Shown: in pieces, positions 16,135-26,880 of the stretch
Layout: every line of letters starts with the position of its first letter
Position numbering within the stretch: the first letter of the stretch is position 1
Assembly: GCA_024225445.1 (NCBI GenBank)
Contig: JAAEMP010000039.1
Coordinates: 1 to 37,995, forward strand
Source: Hyphomicrobiales bacterium
GTDB lineage: Bacteria; Pseudomonadota; Alphaproteobacteria; Rhizobiales; Rhizobiaceae
Reading direction: 5' to 3'
DNA: 37,995 nt
Notes under the pieces: model-generated
The model's input: only the letters and a program-made list of their open reading frames with translations
What the model was told of the DNA's origin: nothing
The model's database searches: none
Position numbers and translations under genes: made by a program

Positions 16135-16779
16135 ATGACAGATGAATCCGCTTCTGGACTTATTACCGCAGATGACAATATCACCCGTTGCGCGTGGGGC
16201 AATAGTCAGCCCGATTATATCCATTACCATGATAATGAATGGGGTTTTCCGGTTTCAGATGATACGCGTTTGTTTGAAAAAATTTGCCTGGAGGGTTTCC
16301 AGGCCGGACTTTCCTGGTTGACCATTCTGCGAAAACGGGGAAACTTCCGCTCTGCATTCAGTGGCTTTGAAATCCCTGAGGTGGCAGCCATGGGCGAACG
16401 TGATATCGAAAGACTGGTAGGCGATGCCGGAATTGTGCGCCATCGTGGCAAGATTACCTCGACTATCAACAACGCAAAGAGGGCGACGGAATTGCAAGGG
16501 GAATTTGGCTCACTGGCGGCCTATTTCTGGGGATTTGAACCGAAATTGGCGGACAGGCCCGAAGTTGTTTCCTGGGATTGGTTAATGAAAAATCCTGTAT
16601 CATCCCAATCAACAGCCATTTCAAAGGATTTGAAGAAACGCGGCTGGTCCTTTGTCGGCCCCACTACGATCTATGCTTTTATGCAGGCAATGGGCTTGGT
16701 CAATGATCACATCGAAGGATGTCATTGCCGTGAACTTGCGGAAAAACTGCGCAATGAATTTGTTCGTCCCTCGGTTTGA
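16135..16779 (+). CDS. tag: DNA-3-methyladenine glycosylase I
   Basis: Base-excision repair enzyme that removes 3-methyladenine from alkylated DNA. From the ATG at 16135 it is 214 residues. Family marks are RCAWGNSQPDYIHYHDNEWG (zinc-ligand Cys19 and nearby His), FEKICLEGFQAGLSWLTILRKR (helix with the base-recognition Glu), VGDAGIVRHRGKI, and the C-terminal HIEGCHCRELA providing further zinc ligands. The frame is open to a TTG at 16108, but those codons are the tail of the dead VOC gene, and AGGGA lies 10 bases before the ATG at 16135. It converges on hisG. Confidence 0.95.
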   Translation: MTDESASGLITADDNITRCAWGNSQPDYIHYHDNEWGFPVSDDTRLFEKICLEGFQAGLSWLTILRKRGNFRSAFSGFEIPEVAAMGERDIERLVGDAGIVRHRGKITSTINNAKRATELQGEFGSLAAYFWGFEPKLADRPEVVSWDWLMKNPVSSQSTAISKDLKKRGWSFVGPTTIYAFMQAMGLVNDHIEGCHCRELAEKLRNEFVRPSV

Positions 16780-16801
16780 TCCAATGTGATCATGATTGGT
16801 T

Positions 16802-17506
16802 TCAGGACGACAGGTTTTTGGCGATAGCACTGAGCAAGTCTGATTTGATTCGAGTGTTTTCCGCATCCCAGGCAGCAGATTTTGAGACCATCAGATTGGC
16901 CTGGGAACGAAGGATAATCCCGTCTTTCAGGATTTTCAGATGATTCGCCCTGATGGTCGATCCAGTAGAGGTAATATCAACAATTACGTCGGCTGACCCG
17001 GCGGCCGGTGCACCTTCGGTTGCGCCAAGACTTTCGACAATCCGGTATACGGCAATGCCGTGGTCGGAGAAAAATTCCTGGGTCAGGTTCCAGTATTTGG
17101 TGGCGATTCTCAGGCGCCGGCCATAGCGAGCACGATATCCTGCTGCCACATCATCCAGGTCTGCCATGGTTTCCACATCGACCCAGGCATCGGGGACAGC
17201 AACAATTACATCGGCATGGCCAAATTCAAGCTGCAGGGCAAACCCCAGACGGTTTTCAACATCGGCGATTTTTTCACGTGCCAGATCTTCACCGGTAATT
17301 CCAAGATGAACATTGCCATTTGCCAGTTCACGGGCAATTTCCGAAGCGGAGAGAAATGCGATTTCCACCCCGGATTTGCCGTTGATGCTTCCCTGGTAGC
17401 CGCGATTATCTTCCGGCAATTCAACCTTGTATCCGGCTGCGGCAAGGATTTCCAATGACCTGTCTTTCAGACGCCCTTTTGATGGAATGGCAACAATCAG
17501 GTTCAC
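16802..17506 (-). CDS. hisG: ATP phosphoribosyltransferase, short form
   Basis: First step of histidine synthesis: ATP plus PRPP gives phosphoribosyl-ATP. At 234 residues it is the short HisG that lacks the C-terminal regulatory domain and depends on HisZ. Motifs are [15 protein letters not shown] at the N-terminus, [12 protein letters not shown], and the PRPP-binding [15 protein letters not shown]. Its start overlaps the hisZ stop by four bases (ATGA), so the two partners are translationally coupled. It is the final gene of hisS-hisZ-hisG. Confidence 0.97.
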   Translation of the reverse strand: MNLIVAIPSKGRLKDRSLEILAAAGYKVELPEDNRGYQGSINGKSGVEIAFLSASEIARELANGNVHLGITGEDLAREKIADVENRLGFALQLEFGHADVIVAVPDAWVDVETMADLDDVAAGYRARYGRRLRIATKYWNLTQEFFSDHGIAVYRIVESLGATEGAPAAGSADVIVDITSTGSTIRANHLKILKDGIILRSQANLMVSKSAAWDAENTRIKSDLLSAIAKNLSS

Positions 17507-18618
17507 TTCGTGTCTCCCGGCAAACGGTCAATCCATAGTGAAAATCCAATTGCTGGAATTTCGCTATCCGCGCCCAGCATGTTCATCAGGTGATCATATC
17601 GCCCGCCCCCGCATACCGGTTCTGGTGAACCGGATTGAAAAATTTCAAATACAATTCCGGTATAGTAATCAAGTGGGCGGCCAAAACTGGCGCGCCATGA
17701 AAATGTTACGTCCTTGTCTTCCTGTTTGGTCAGCTGTTCAGCGCGCCAGCCAAAAGTCCCAATTGCATCATCAATATCAATCGCCATGGATCTGGAAAAT
17801 TCATGCAGTTCCTCTACAGCGCTCGCCAACGGGACCTCTATGTCAAGGAATGCATCTAATATCCTGCGTTGTTCACTACTAAGCTGGGTGGCAGCCAGTT
17901 CGGCTTTGGCAATCATGCGTTCAGCAATATCTTCAGCACTACGACCGGTGTCGAACGGCATATTCGCGTTTGCCATTTTGATTGCAACCCAGTCAGTGAC
18001 TGCTTGTAAATCCATGTTGTTGAGCGCATTTCGAAGTTCCGGGTCGCTGCCTTCCAATGCCGGTCCTGAGCTGGTAATCAGCTGCAAATCACTTTCGAAT
18101 TTTCGGCTGTCTCCAAACGCCCGCCCCAAACGTGCCCTCCAGGCATCCGGCAATTCCAACGCCAGAAGTAGCGCCTCAAATATTGCCTGATCACCAAATA
18201 TGACCCGGGTCTTCTTCATGCCGCAGTGGGCCAGTGCATCCAGCGCGGTCACTACGCAGGCAACATCCTTGACAAGGCTCTCCCTGCTCCCGGCCCGCTG
18301 CTCTCCTCCAATGATTTCCATGCCAGCCTGCAGGAATTCTGCCGGTCCGTGACGGCGCTGGCGAAAAACATTTCCCAAATATGCATATCTTCCCTGCTCC
18401 CGGCCACTCTCCAGATGGGACAGACAGACCGGAATTGTAAATTCCGGACGCAAACAAAGACTGGCACCATCAAGATCACGGGTCATGAACACTCTTCGCC
18501 GTAAATCCTCGCCGGCCGTGTCAAGAAACGGGTCGGCAGGCTGAAGCAAGGCGATTTGCGGTAAGGAAAACTCGCGGTCGCCAAAGAACCTTTTTAGAAC
18601 GGCAAGGTGAGAAGTCAT
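17503..18618 (-). CDS. hisZ: ATP phosphoribosyltransferase regulatory subunit
   Basis: HisZ is a catalytically inactive paralogue of histidyl-tRNA synthetase that forms the octameric ATP phosphoribosyltransferase with short HisG and mediates histidine feedback. The 371-residue protein keeps the class II synthetase fold: [60 protein letters not shown] (motif-2-like), and [13 protein letters not shown]...VCGGGRYD. It lies 46 bp behind its paralogue hisS, an order characteristic of Hyphomicrobiales. Confidence 0.95.
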   Translation of the reverse strand: MTSHLAVLKRFFGDREFSLPQIALLQPADPFLDTAGEDLRRRVFMTRDLDGASLCLRPEFTIPVCLSHLESGREQGRYAYLGNVFRQRRHGPAEFLQAGMEIIGGEQRAGSRESLVKDVACVVTALDALAHCGMKKTRVIFGDQAIFEALLLALELPDAWRARLGRAFGDSRKFESDLQLITSSGPALEGSDPELRNALNNMDLQAVTDWVAIKMANANMPFDTGRSAEDIAERMIAKAELAATQLSSEQRRILDAFLDIEVPLASAVEELHEFSRSMAIDIDDAIGTFGWRAEQLTKQEDKDVTFSWRASFGRPLDYYTGIVFEIFQSGSPEPVCGGGRYDHLMNMLGADSEIPAIGFSLWIDRLPGDTK

Positions 18619-18664
18619 GTTGAAGCCTTCAGATACCCGCTTATTAGCAGCCAGTAATTAGTTC

Positions 18665-20200
18665 TCAATTTGCCGCCTCTTTTGACCGGTCATCGGCTTG
18701 TTGATCAAGCAATTTGATCACCTCTTCAACCAGGTCACCCTCCTTCACACTAACCTGGGCAGGGCGACTTTCACGCCAGGTGACATTGTCCTCGATTTCC
18801 TGCGACAGTCGTTTTCCCTCAATCAAATCCTTGATTTGAATTTCACCAGCATCGCGTTCATCTTCGCCCTGAATGATTGCCAGGGGACATCCGCGTCTGT
18901 CAGCATATTTGAGCTGGTTACCAAATTTTTTCCAGTTGCCCTGGTACATTTCAGCGCGAATACCGGCATTGCGCAACTCCTGTACCATCATCTGGTAGCG
19001 TTCCATTTCATTGCCGTCCATCACCGTGACGAGTACGGGAGCCTGGATGTCGGATGTGTCCAGTTTGCCAAGGTTTTTTAGTGCCGTCATCAGGCGCGAA
19101 ACACCAATGGAAAATCCGGTGGCGGGTACCGGCTGTCCGGTAAAGCGCTTGACCAGCCCGTCATAACGTCCGCCGCCACCAACCGAGCCAAACACTACTT
19201 CCTGACCTTTTTCGTTGGTGACAGGGAAGGTGAGTTCAACCTCGTAGACAGGGCCGGTGTAATATTCAAGGCCACGGACGACGGATGGGTCTATTAGAAT
19301 CCGGGTGTCTTCATACCCCGCCGCCTCTTTCAGAGTCCAAATTCTGTCCAGTTCATTGCAGCCATCATTTACAAGTGATGAATCGTGGAAATCCCGGCGA
19401 AGATTATCGATGGTTATTCCTCCTGCAATACCCAATGCACCGGAGCCGGATTCCTTCCAGCCGGTTAGATTAAGAATGCGCACAATCTGTGCCTCATCCA
19501 GGCCAACCCCCTTGGTATAATCCCCACTTTCATCCTTGCGCCCGCAACCGAGCAATTCCCGCACTCCGTCGACCCCCAGCCGGTCCAGTTTGTCAATCGC
19601 CCGCATCACATCCAAACGCCGGGATACGTTTTCTTCGCCACCCAGTCCAATTGCTTCCATGACGCCATCCAGCACTTTGCGGTTGTTTACCCGCACCACA
19701 TAATCACCGCGGGGTATGCCCAGCGCTTCCATTGTATCGGCCATCATCATGCACATTTCCGCATCTGCCTGTACGCCTGGAGCGCCGACGGAATCGGCAT
19801 CCATTTGCAGGAATTGGCGAAAACGACCCGGGCCGGGTTTTTCATCGCGAAATACCCAGCCGGAACGATAGGTACGGTGTGGCATCTGGATTTCGTTGAA
19901 ATTTTGTGCCACATGGCGCGCCAGTGGTGCTGTCAGATCATAACGAAGGCTCATCCACTGTTCATCGTCATCGACCATTGAAAATACGCCTTCATTGGGC
20001 CGGTCGGCGTCAGGCAGGAATTTTCCCAGACAATCGGTATATTCAAACATTGGTGTTTCCACCGGATCAAAGCCGTATTTTTCGTAAACTTTACCTATTG
20101 CCGCAATCATTTTGTCGGTGGCGCGGATATCATCTGCATTGCGGTCTGTAAATCCGCGTGGCAGACGGGCTTTCAGTTTTTGTTTCTTATTTTTGGCCAT
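18665..20200 (-). CDS. hisS: Histidyl-tRNA synthetase
   Basis: Class II aminoacyl-tRNA synthetase that charges tRNA-His. From the ATG at 20200 it has 511 residues: motif 1 region [17 protein letters not shown], motif 2 [24 protein letters not shown], the histidine-specific [14 protein letters not shown], motif 3 [12 protein letters not shown], and a C-terminal anticodon-binding domain ([10 protein letters not shown]...[11 protein letters not shown]). The frame is open 14 codons further to a TTG; the ATG is preferred because basic [14 protein letters not shown] directly precedes the conserved start. Leader gene of the hisS-hisZ-hisG run, divergent from rph. Confidence 0.97.
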   Translation of the reverse strand: MAKNKKQKLKARLPRGFTDRNADDIRATDKMIAAIGKVYEKYGFDPVETPMFEYTDCLGKFLPDADRPNEGVFSMVDDDEQWMSLRYDLTAPLARHVAQNFNEIQMPHRTYRSGWVFRDEKPGPGRFRQFLQMDADSVGAPGVQADAEMCMMMADTMEALGIPRGDYVVRVNNRKVLDGVMEAIGLGGEENVSRRLDVMRAIDKLDRLGVDGVRELLGCGRKDESGDYTKGVGLDEAQIVRILNLTGWKESGSGALGIAGGITIDNLRRDFHDSSLVNDGCNELDRIWTLKEAAGYEDTRILIDPSVVRGLEYYTGPVYEVELTFPVTNEKGQEVVFGSVGGGGRYDGLVKRFTGQPVPATGFSIGVSRLMTALKNLGKLDTSDIQAPVLVTVMDGNEMERYQMMVQELRNAGIRAEMYQGNWKKFGNQLKYADRRGCPLAIIQGEDERDAGEIQIKDLIEGKRLSQEIEDNVTWRESRPAQVSVKEGDLVEEVIKLLDQQADDRSKEAAN

Positions 20201-20431
20201 GGGAAGGTAATAAACCTGAGGGTAGGAGATAGATCGGGGCAATTTGCTGAAGGTTTCCTATCCGATAGATGCAAAAGCGGCAAGAGGAGTCTGAAACTAG
20301 CGGGCCGGGACTGGAATTTGCCAATGTGCAGATTGCCGACACACAAAAGGTAGACCTTGCCACCTTCACAGGCTAAAAGCCTTCCAGGTTATCCAATCCA
20401 TTTGAAAATGGGAAAATTATCGGAGAAATAT
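20201..20431. promoter_or_regulatory. Divergent hisS/rph intergenic region
   Basis: 231 noncoding bases between the hisS and rph starts, which must hold promoters for both the hisS-hisZ-hisG and rph-rdgB-hemW runs. CGGAGAAATAT directly before 20432 is a clear Shine-Dalgarno for rph and decides its start over the upstream in-frame ATGs. I see no attenuator, riboswitch or strong palindrome. Confidence 0.4.
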
Positions 20432-21139
20432 ATGCGTCCTTCCAAACGTCAAGAAAATGAAATGCGAGCTGTCAGCGTTGAGACCGGTTTTTCAAAACAT
20501 GCAGAAGGATCATGCCTGATCAATTTTGGTGATACGCATGTGCTCTGCACCGCATCGCTTGAAGAGCGGGTTCCACCCTGGCTAAGAGGTGGCGGAAAAG
20601 GCTGGGTGACGGCGGAATACGGTATGTTGCCACGCTCCACCGGTGGCCGCATGCGACGGGAATCGACAGCGGGAAAACAGTCGGGGCGCACTCAGGAAAT
20701 TCAGAGACTGATCGGTCGCTCATTAAGAGCCGTGATTGACATGGAAGCCTTGGGCGAACGCCAGATTACCATCGACTGTGATGTAATTCAGGCAGATGGC
20801 GGCACACGTACCGCTTCAATTACCGGCGGATTTATTGCCCTCAAGCTATGTCTCGACTGGATGAAAACACGCGGCATGGTTTCGGACCGGGTGATCAAGG
20901 ACAATGTAGCAGCTATTTCCTGCGGAATATATCAGGGAACACCGGTGCTCGATCTGGATTATGATGAAGATTCCACAGCGCAAACCGACGCGAATTTTGT
21001 CATGACCGGCTCCTGTGGCATAGTGGAAATTCAGGGCACAGCCGAAGGTGAGCCTTTCAGCGAAGAAGAGTTCAGCCAACTTTTGGGTCTGGCTAAAGCA
21101 GGAATTTCCCAACTGGTCGAAATTCAGAACAAGGTTTGA
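20432..21139 (+). CDS. rph: Ribonuclease PH
   Basis: Phosphorolytic 3'-5' exoribonuclease that trims tRNA 3' ends. At 236 residues it has the normal length. Motifs are [20 protein letters not shown] at the start, [48 protein letters not shown], and [18 protein letters not shown] with the phosphate-binding RTA segment. It heads rph-rdgB-hemW, a run conserved in Hyphomicrobiales, with rdgB only six bases behind. Confidence 0.97.
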   Translation: MRPSKRQENEMRAVSVETGFSKHAEGSCLINFGDTHVLCTASLEERVPPWLRGGGKGWVTAEYGMLPRSTGGRMRRESTAGKQSGRTQEIQRLIGRSLRAVIDMEALGERQITIDCDVIQADGGTRTASITGGFIALKLCLDWMKTRGMVSDRVIKDNVAAISCGIYQGTPVLDLDYDEDSTAQTDANFVMTGSCGIVEIQGTAEGEPFSEEEFSQLLGLAKAGISQLVEIQNKV

Positions 21140-21145
21140 TAATCC

Positions 21146-21805
21146 ATGCACCGATTACAGGAACTTGCCGAGAAAACAATAGTTGTCGCCTCGCACAATG
21201 AAGGCAAGGTTCGTGAAATCAATGAACTCATTGCCCCATTTGGGTTCAACGCGAAATCCGCCATCGAACTGGGACTGAATGAACCGGAGGAGAACGGTGA
21301 TACGTTTGAGGCCAATGCTCTGACCAAAGCCCTGGTTGCCGCAAAATCCACCGGTCTTGTCGCGCTTTCAGATGATTCGGGCCTGTGTGTCGATGCCCTG
21401 GATGGAGCACCTGGCGTTTATACCGCCGACTGGGCAGGCAAGGCAGATGGCAGTGGTCGGGATTTCTTGATGGCCATGGAAAAAGTCGAACAGGCTTTGC
21501 GGGAAAAATCAGCACTGAAACCTGAGCAACGCACAGGCCGTTTCGTTGCCGTTTTGTGTTTGGCCTGGCCGGATGGAGATCATGAATTCTTCCGCGGCGA
21601 AGTTGAAGGACATTTGGTTTGGCCACCGCGCGGCGAACTTGGATTTGGTTATGATCCGGTATTTCAACCGATCGGATATGAACAGACATTTGGTGAAATG
21701 CCGGCCGGTGAAAAACATAGCTGGGAGGCAGGTCGAACAGATTTGGGTCTGTCTCATCGTGCACGCGCTTTTGCAAAATTCACCCGCCATTGTCTGAGTG
21801 CCTGA
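21146..21805 (+). CDS. rdgB: dITP/XTP pyrophosphatase
   Basis: HAM1-family house-cleaning enzyme that hydrolyses dITP, ITP and XTP to monophosphates, keeping deaminated purines out of DNA and RNA. 219 residues with [19 protein letters not shown] (substrate loop), [20 protein letters not shown] (catalytic Asp), [11 protein letters not shown] and GLSHRARAF. It sits between rph and hemW with spacings of six and three bases, so all three are likely cotranscribed. Confidence 0.97.
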   Translation: MHRLQELAEKTIVVASHNEGKVREINELIAPFGFNAKSAIELGLNEPEENGDTFEANALTKALVAAKSTGLVALSDDSGLCVDALDGAPGVYTADWAGKADGSGRDFLMAMEKVEQALREKSALKPEQRTGRFVAVLCLAWPDGDHEFFRGEVEGHLVWPPRGELGFGYDPVFQPIGYEQTFGEMPAGEKHSWEAGRTDLGLSHRARAFAKFTRHCLSA

Positions 21806-21808
21806 GCG

Positions 21809-22978
21809 ATGCCCGATCCTCCAGAATCACAATCATTCGGAATTTATGTGCATTGGCCGTTCTGTGCTGCCAAGTGCCCCTATTGTGATTTCAATTCCCA
21901 TGTTCGTCACAAGCCGCTGGATCAGCAGGTTTTTCAGCAGGCCTATAGCCGCGAGCTGGAATATTTTGCCGCGCTGACAGCGGGCAGGAAAGTATCCAGT
22001 ATTTTTTTCGGCGGTGGTACACCATCCTTGATGGATATATCAACGGTTGAAAAAATCCTGGAAGATATTGCCGGACATTGGGCAATTGATACTGATGTTG
22101 AAATCACCCTTGAGGCAAATCCTTCCAGTGTCGAGGCAGAACGTTTTCGCGGTTACCGCTCGGCGGGTGTAAATCGAGTGTCTTTGGGCGTCCAATCCCT
22201 GCATGATGAACAACTCCGTTTTTTGGGGCGTCTGCACAATGTCGATGAAGCCAGAAGAGCGATTACTCTGGCTCGGGAAAATTTCGAGCGCATGTCTTTT
22301 GATCTGATCTATGCGCGCCCGCATCAAAAACCGGAGGATTGGATCAAAGAACTCAATATGGCGTTGGAACTGGCAGCTGATCACATGTCGCTGTACCAAT
22401 TGACTATAGAACAGGGTACCCGGTTTTTCGAGTTACGTGAAAAGGGAAAACTGGAAATGCCCGACGGTGAATTGTCAGCGGAACTGTATGAGGCAACCCA
22501 GATGGTCATGAATGCCCAATCCATGCCTGCTTATGAGATTTCAAATCATGCCGTCAAAGGAGCTGAAAGCCGGCATAATCTGACCTATTGGCGCTATCAT
22601 GATTATCTCGGGATTGGACCTGGTGCCCATGGCAGATTATCTTTCGGGGGAGCAAAAATCGCCACGGCCGGTGAACTTAATCCTGAACAATGGTGGCAAA
22701 CAGTGATGGTTGAAGGCCACGCAATGGTCGACAACGATAAATTGACCGGCCAGGAAATGGCAGATGAGTTCCTGGTCATGGGATTGCGGCTTGCCGAGGG
22801 TATTAGTTTGGCACGTTACGAAGCATTTGGCGCTACCCCGCTCAATTTAAGAAACCGGGATTTTCTTATCAAGCAGGGTCTTATAGAATCTCTCGCCAAC
22901 GGAAATTTGAGGGCAACGCTCGATGGCTTTCTGGTACTTGATGCAATTGTTGCAGATCTGGCTGCAGATATTCAGTAA
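21809..22978 (+). CDS. hemW: Radical SAM heme chaperone HemW
   Basis: HemW binds heme and a radical-SAM 4Fe-4S cluster and is thought to deliver heme to respiratory enzymes. It was formerly annotated as a coproporphyrinogen III oxidase-like protein. The CX3CX2C motif at Cys19, Cys23 and Cys26 (PFCAAKCPYCDFN) is the HemW/HemN type. SSIFFGGGTPSLM and VSLGVQSLHDEQL follow, and the C-terminal HemN domain includes YWRYHDYLGIGPGAHGR. At 389 residues, shorter than HemN, it fits HemW. It converges on lppC. Confidence 0.94.
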   Translation: MPDPPESQSFGIYVHWPFCAAKCPYCDFNSHVRHKPLDQQVFQQAYSRELEYFAALTAGRKVSSIFFGGGTPSLMDISTVEKILEDIAGHWAIDTDVEITLEANPSSVEAERFRGYRSAGVNRVSLGVQSLHDEQLRFLGRLHNVDEARRAITLARENFERMSFDLIYARPHQKPEDWIKELNMALELAADHMSLYQLTIEQGTRFFELREKGKLEMPDGELSAELYEATQMVMNAQSMPAYEISNHAVKGAESRHNLTYWRYHDYLGIGPGAHGRLSFGGAKIATAGELNPEQWWQTVMVEGHAMVDNDKLTGQEMADEFLVMGLRLAEGISLARYEAFGATPLNLRNRDFLIKQGLIESLANGNLRATLDGFLVLDAIVADLAADIQ

Positions 22979-23000
22979 GCTTGAGGCTAATTACCGTCAC

Positions 23001-24212
23001 TCAGCGGCTAAACCCGAAGCTTGAGGGTGCGGGTACCAGTAATTGCCCCAACCCGTTGGTTACCCGGTAGATAGCCAGGCCGCGCTCGGCGGTGCCCTGT
23101 TTGCGAAAGCGGAAAATACCATTGATACCAACAAAACCGTTGACATTTTCGATGATATTCGCCCGGAAGGCTTTTTCTCGATTACGGCGAACCAGTTCAA
23201 TTGTCAGCGTCACCGCATCATGGCCCAGCGCGGCATTTACACCGGGCTTAAGGCCATATTTTGTTTCGTATCGTGTGGAAAAATTTTCGAATTTGGAAAT
23301 ATCACGTCCAGGATAAATAGCACCTGTAAGCAGGCGATCGCCAAACTTCACCGATTCCCAACGCCCGGATCCCAAAACCTGTTTGTTATCCATTGTCACA
23401 AGCAGTCTTTTCATCGATCCCAGTATGGCACTTGGCACATTCCCGCCTTCAGGGATATAGACGGTGTCGGCATTTTGGTAAAAAGCTGCTGCATCGCGCA
23501 CGGCAGCTTCGATTCCTGGTCCGGAACGCTCATATCGGGCGATATGTACAATCGACACTCCTGATCTTCCGGCAACCTGGCGTAATGTGCCTTCAACCAC
23601 CGCGCCATAGGCGTTACTCGGCAGGAATGCAATTATTGAGCGCTTTCCTTGAGAGGCGGCATAGGAGACAATGCGGTGCACATCATCCTGAGGCGTGTAG
23701 GAGAGCAGGTAAACACCACGCTTTGCGATGCTGGCATCAGTGGAAAATGCCATAATTGGCCTGCCAGCGGGCTGTGTCATCGCTGATGCAGCACTGACAT
23801 TGGCAGAAAATAACGGGCCCAGTATTATACTGGCTCCCTCACCAACTGCTTCACTGGCTCTTGTCTGGGCAGTGGCTGCCTGACCAATTGTATCTTTTAC
23901 CACAAGCTGAATTGTGTTTTGCCCGAAGTCTTCCAACGCCATCAACGCGCCGTTGACTATCTCTTGAGCAACTTTCGCTCCGTTGCCGGGTGCTGTTTTG
24001 GGAACCAGCAATGCAACGCGGATATTACCCTGACCAAATACTTCACCCGACGGATTTTCCGTCAATCTTGGCGTTAATTGGGAAGTACTGGAGTTCGGAT
24101 CATTATTGAGACCACCAGTTTGACATGATGCCAATAGCAGACCCGCCGCTAATACTGCGGCTAGTCGAATGTAGAAAAATCTAAAAAATTGGTTTGGCAA
24201 TGAAATATTCAC
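23001..24212 (-). CDS. LppC-like penicillin-binding protein activator lipoprotein
   Basis: An exported lipoprotein with a type 1 periplasmic-binding fold, like the C-terminal domain of LpoA/LppC and ABC transporter Leu/Ile/Val-binding proteins. A hydrophobic signal ends in the lipobox LLASC. The body carries IRVALLVPKTAPGNGAKVAQEIVNGALMALEDF, IILGPLFSANVSAA and KRSIIAFLPSNAYGAVVEG (first quoted in part). No ATG lies close to the signal. The GTG at 24212, with GGAG upstream, gives 403 residues, while the frame is open to an ATG at 24311. Divergence from rsmI-yraN with gshB next is a conserved alphaproteobacterial arrangement. Activation of a PBP is inferred from LpoA. Confidence 0.86.
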   Translation of the reverse strand: MNISLPNQFFRFFYIRLAAVLAAGLLLASCQTGGLNNDPNSSTSQLTPRLTENPSGEVFGQGNIRVALLVPKTAPGNGAKVAQEIVNGALMALEDFGQNTIQLVVKDTIGQAATAQTRASEAVGEGASIILGPLFSANVSAASAMTQPAGRPIMAFSTDASIAKRGVYLLSYTPQDDVHRIVSYAASQGKRSIIAFLPSNAYGAVVEGTLRQVAGRSGVSIVHIARYERSGPGIEAAVRDAAAFYQNADTVYIPEGGNVPSAILGSMKRLLVTMDNKQVLGSGRWESVKFGDRLLTGAIYPGRDISKFENFSTRYETKYGLKPGVNAALGHDAVTLTIELVRRNREKAFRANIIENVNGFVGINGIFRFRKQGTAERGLAIYRVTNGLGQLLVPAPSSFGFSR

Positions 24213-24492
24213 CTGACATTTTCTCCGTCCTGCATTGGCGCAATAAGGCCCATGGTAGGATTTCTGAGCGTAACAAGAATCTGTTTTATCAGTTATCCTC
24301 GATGCTATCACAATCTTGTCAAAGATGTGTTAAGGTTAAATTAGTCTTATGATTAACCTCTGCCAACATAGCAAGCGATTATTTACCTTACTAAATTCCA
24401 ATTATGTCAACAACACGCCCGCATATCATGGTAGCGACCCGGTTTGAATATTGAGAGAATATGAATTTGTCAGCCCTGCATCAAGTTATCCA

Positions 24493-25368
24493 ATGGTGAA
24501 TTTTGTTCTGGATGGAAAAAACTTTAGATCGGGCTCCTGCGAGCCCGGGCTTTATATAGTCTCTACACCGATCGGCAATCTTTCAGATATATCAATTCGT
24601 GCACTAAAAACACTTGCAGGAAGTGATATCATCGCATGCGAAGACACCCGAAATAGCGGTAAACTGCTAAAGCACTTTGCTATTGATACGCCGATGATCT
24701 CCTATCATGAACATAATGCGGACAGGGCTGGACCAAAACTTGTCTCGATACTACAGGGAAATGGGTCCGTAACTCTTGTCAGTGATGCAGGTACGCCTTT
24801 GATTTCCGACCCCGGCTACAGACTTGTTGCCAAAGCGCGCCAGGAAAATATTCCGGTAATTCCAGTTCCTGGAGCCTCCGCTCCTTTGGCCGGGCTTGTT
24901 GCCAGTGGATTGCAAACGGACAGTTTCCTATTTGCAGGATTTCTGCCTTCAAGGAAAGTCGCAAGACAAAAAAGACTGGCGGAACTGAAAGATATTCCCG
25001 CTACCCTGATTTTATTTGAAAGCCCAAACCGGTTACAAGCCAGTATCGCGGATATGATTTCAATATTTGGTGGCGAGAGAAACGGTGCAATCTGCCGGGA
25101 GTTGACAAAACTCCATGAGGAAATTCTTGATGGAAGTTTGCTGGAACTGGCTGCTGCTTATGAAAGTCGTAATATCCGGGGTGAGATTGTTATTGTAATT
25201 GGTGCGCCCGAAAAGCAGGATATTATCGATATCGATAATTTGTTGCGCGAGTTGCTGGAAACAATGACCGTCAGTCGCGCGGCAGCCGAGGCAGCAAAAC
25301 TCACAGGAAAAACCAAGCGGGAATTGTATCAGCGTTCGCTGCAAATGAATGAAAAACCAAATGGCTAG
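24493..25368 (+). CDS. rsmI: 16S rRNA 2'-O-ribose C1402 methyltransferase
   Basis: Tetrapyrrole-methylase-fold enzyme that 2'-O-methylates C1402 in the decoding centre of 16S rRNA. Motifs are GLYIVSTPIGNLSDISIRAL, IIACEDTRNSGKLL, SYHEHNADRAGPKL, VTLVSDAGTPLISDPGYRLV, and FAGFLPSRKVARQKRL. The start is uncertain: the ATG at 24493 gives 291 residues, and an in-frame TTG at 24451 would add 14. Neither has a strong Shine-Dalgarno. Its end overlaps yraN, a coupling seen in many proteobacteria. Confidence 0.94.
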   Translation: MVNFVLDGKNFRSGSCEPGLYIVSTPIGNLSDISIRALKTLAGSDIIACEDTRNSGKLLKHFAIDTPMISYHEHNADRAGPKLVSILQGNGSVTLVSDAGTPLISDPGYRLVAKARQENIPVIPVPGASAPLAGLVASGLQTDSFLFAGFLPSRKVARQKRLAELKDIPATLILFESPNRLQASIADMISIFGGERNGAICRELTKLHEEILDGSLLELAAAYESRNIRGEIVIVIGAPEKQDIIDIDNLLRELLETMTVSRAAAEAAKLTGKTKRELYQRSLQMNEKPNG

Positions 25369-25729
25369 AAATCAGCCGGTTAAACAAAAACGACAAGCCA
25401 ACAGACGTGGGCACCGGGCAGAGTGGTTTGCTGCAATAAGTTTGCGGCTGAAAGGTTATAAAATTGTTGAACGTGGCTTTAGAACCAGATCAGGCGAAAT
25501 TGACATCATTGCCCGCAAAGGCAATCTGATAGCCATTGTTGAAGTAAAATACAGGAAAAATACGACTGATGCCTTGGACGCGGTTGGATATTCCAGCCAA
25601 CACAGAATTGCCGATGCAGCAAATATCTGGCTGGCCGGCCAGCGCGACTTTGATAAACTGTCAGTAAGGTTTGATATTATTGCCGTAAGTCCTGGTAAAT
25701 GGCCACAACACCTTCCGGGTGCTTTTTGA
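25349..25729 (+). CDS. YraN/UPF0102 family endonuclease-like protein
   Basis: A 126-residue single-domain protein with the PD-(D/E)XK nuclease-like pattern of UPF0102: HRAEWFAAISLRLKGYKIV, then GEIDIIARKGNLIAIVEVKYRKN with the E-x-D and E-V-K active-site residues, and a C-terminal VRFDIIAVSP. No substrate is established for the family; the ties to rsmI and lppC suggest a role in nucleic-acid maintenance. It overlaps rsmI by 20 bases from the ATG at 25349. A second ATG at 25361 gives a four-residue-shorter form and an 8-base overlap. Confidence 0.9.
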   Translation: MKNQMARNQPVKQKRQANRRGHRAEWFAAISLRLKGYKIVERGFRTRSGEIDIIARKGNLIAIVEVKYRKNTTDALDAVGYSSQHRIADAANIWLAGQRDFDKLSVRFDIIAVSPGKWPQHLPGAF

Positions 25730-25893
25730 TTTTCCTTCCGTGTCTGTCATTTGCTGATGTTGCGGATTTGGTACCGGCTAATTTGGATGCGGTTTTTTGG
25801 TTCATCAAAAATCCAAAACAGCAACAAAATTGATTGCCAAAAGACTTTCATTGCCCATATTGGGTTTGCCGATACTAAATTAAGGGGATTGTC

Positions 25894-26832
25894 ATGGCAC
25901 TGAAAATCGGGATCCAGATGGACCATGTTTCAACGATAAACATTGAGGGTGATTCTACTTTTGCGCTGTCAATGGAGGCCCAGTTGCGGGGCTATGAATT
26001 ATTCCATCATACGCCGGGACGCCTGCAATTGCGGGGTGGAGTGGTGTCTGCAGAAATTGAACCGATGCAACTGCGTGAGGAAACAGGAAATCATTTCAAG
26101 CTGGGTGATCCAGTAAGTACTGATTTGAGTGCGCTTGATGTGATATTATTGCGCCAGGATCCGCCATTTGATATGTCATATATCACGACGACGCATCTGC
26201 TTGAACGCATTCACCCCCATACTCTGGTCGTCAATGATCCTGCTTCAGTACGTAATTCACCTGAAAAAATACTGGTGATGGATTTTCCTGACCTGATGCC
26301 GGATACCCTGATCACACGCGATTTTGATGCAATTAACAAATTTCGTGAGGAATTTGGAGATATTATTTTGAAGCCGTTATATGGCAATGGTGGAGCAGGC
26401 GTATTCAGGGTTACCCACAGTGATCAAAATCTTTCAGCTCTGCTGGAAATGTTTGACGCGGCATTCAAAGAACCGTTTATTGCCCAAAGGTATCTTGCTG
26501 ATGTGCGCAAAGGTGACAAGCGCATCATATTGGTTGATGGCGAACCGGTTGGCGCAATCAATCGTGTGCCAGCGGAAGGGGACGCGCGTTCCAACATGCA
26601 TGCTGGTGGTCGGGCTGAGCATGCAGAATTAACAAACAAAGAGCGGGATATTTGTCAGCGTATTGGGCCTGTTTTGCGTAAAAACGGATTCATTTTTGTC
26701 GGCATTGACGTGATTGGCGACTATATTACCGAGATCAATGTTACTTCACCCACCGGCATACGCGAAATACAAAATTTTTCCGGCACCGATATTGCTTCTC
26801 TTGTCTGGGATGCGATTGAAAAACGCCTCTAG
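25894..26832 (+). CDS. gshB: Glutathione synthetase
   Basis: ATP-grasp enzyme that adds glycine to gamma-glutamylcysteine. 312 residues, the usual length. The N-terminal domain starts [21 protein letters not shown]. The ATP-grasp part includes [69 protein letters not shown], and [25 protein letters not shown] (long ones quoted in part only as position marks). AAGGGG eight bases before the ATG is a good ribosome-binding site. It follows rsmI-yraN after 164 noncoding bases and so may have its own promoter. Confidence 0.97.
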   Translation: MALKIGIQMDHVSTINIEGDSTFALSMEAQLRGYELFHHTPGRLQLRGGVVSAEIEPMQLREETGNHFKLGDPVSTDLSALDVILLRQDPPFDMSYITTTHLLERIHPHTLVVNDPASVRNSPEKILVMDFPDLMPDTLITRDFDAINKFREEFGDIILKPLYGNGGAGVFRVTHSDQNLSALLEMFDAAFKEPFIAQRYLADVRKGDKRIILVDGEPVGAINRVPAEGDARSNMHAGGRAEHAELTNKERDICQRIGPVLRKNGFIFVGIDVIGDYITEINVTSPTGIREIQNFSGTDIASLVWDAIEKRL

Positions 26833-26880
26833 AGGGAATTCCTGAACAGCCTCAATAGATGAAACGGCAGGTTTGAACCA

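Noticed and set aside
15979-16230. Minus-strand open frame opposite the VOC relic and the start of tag
   Set aside because: It crosses into the conserved tag coding region, has no family match, and the plus-strand VOC remnants explain the sequence.
16314-16323. CTGGTTGACC, the core of the palindromic elements, inside tag
   Set aside because: It encodes the conserved SWLTI segment of the glycosylase and has no flanking stems, so the match is chance.
24334-24358. GGTTAA ... TTAACC inverted repeat between lppC and rsmI
   Set aside because: Spacing does not fit a CtrA full site and the arms are short and AT-rich; likely chance in a promoter region.
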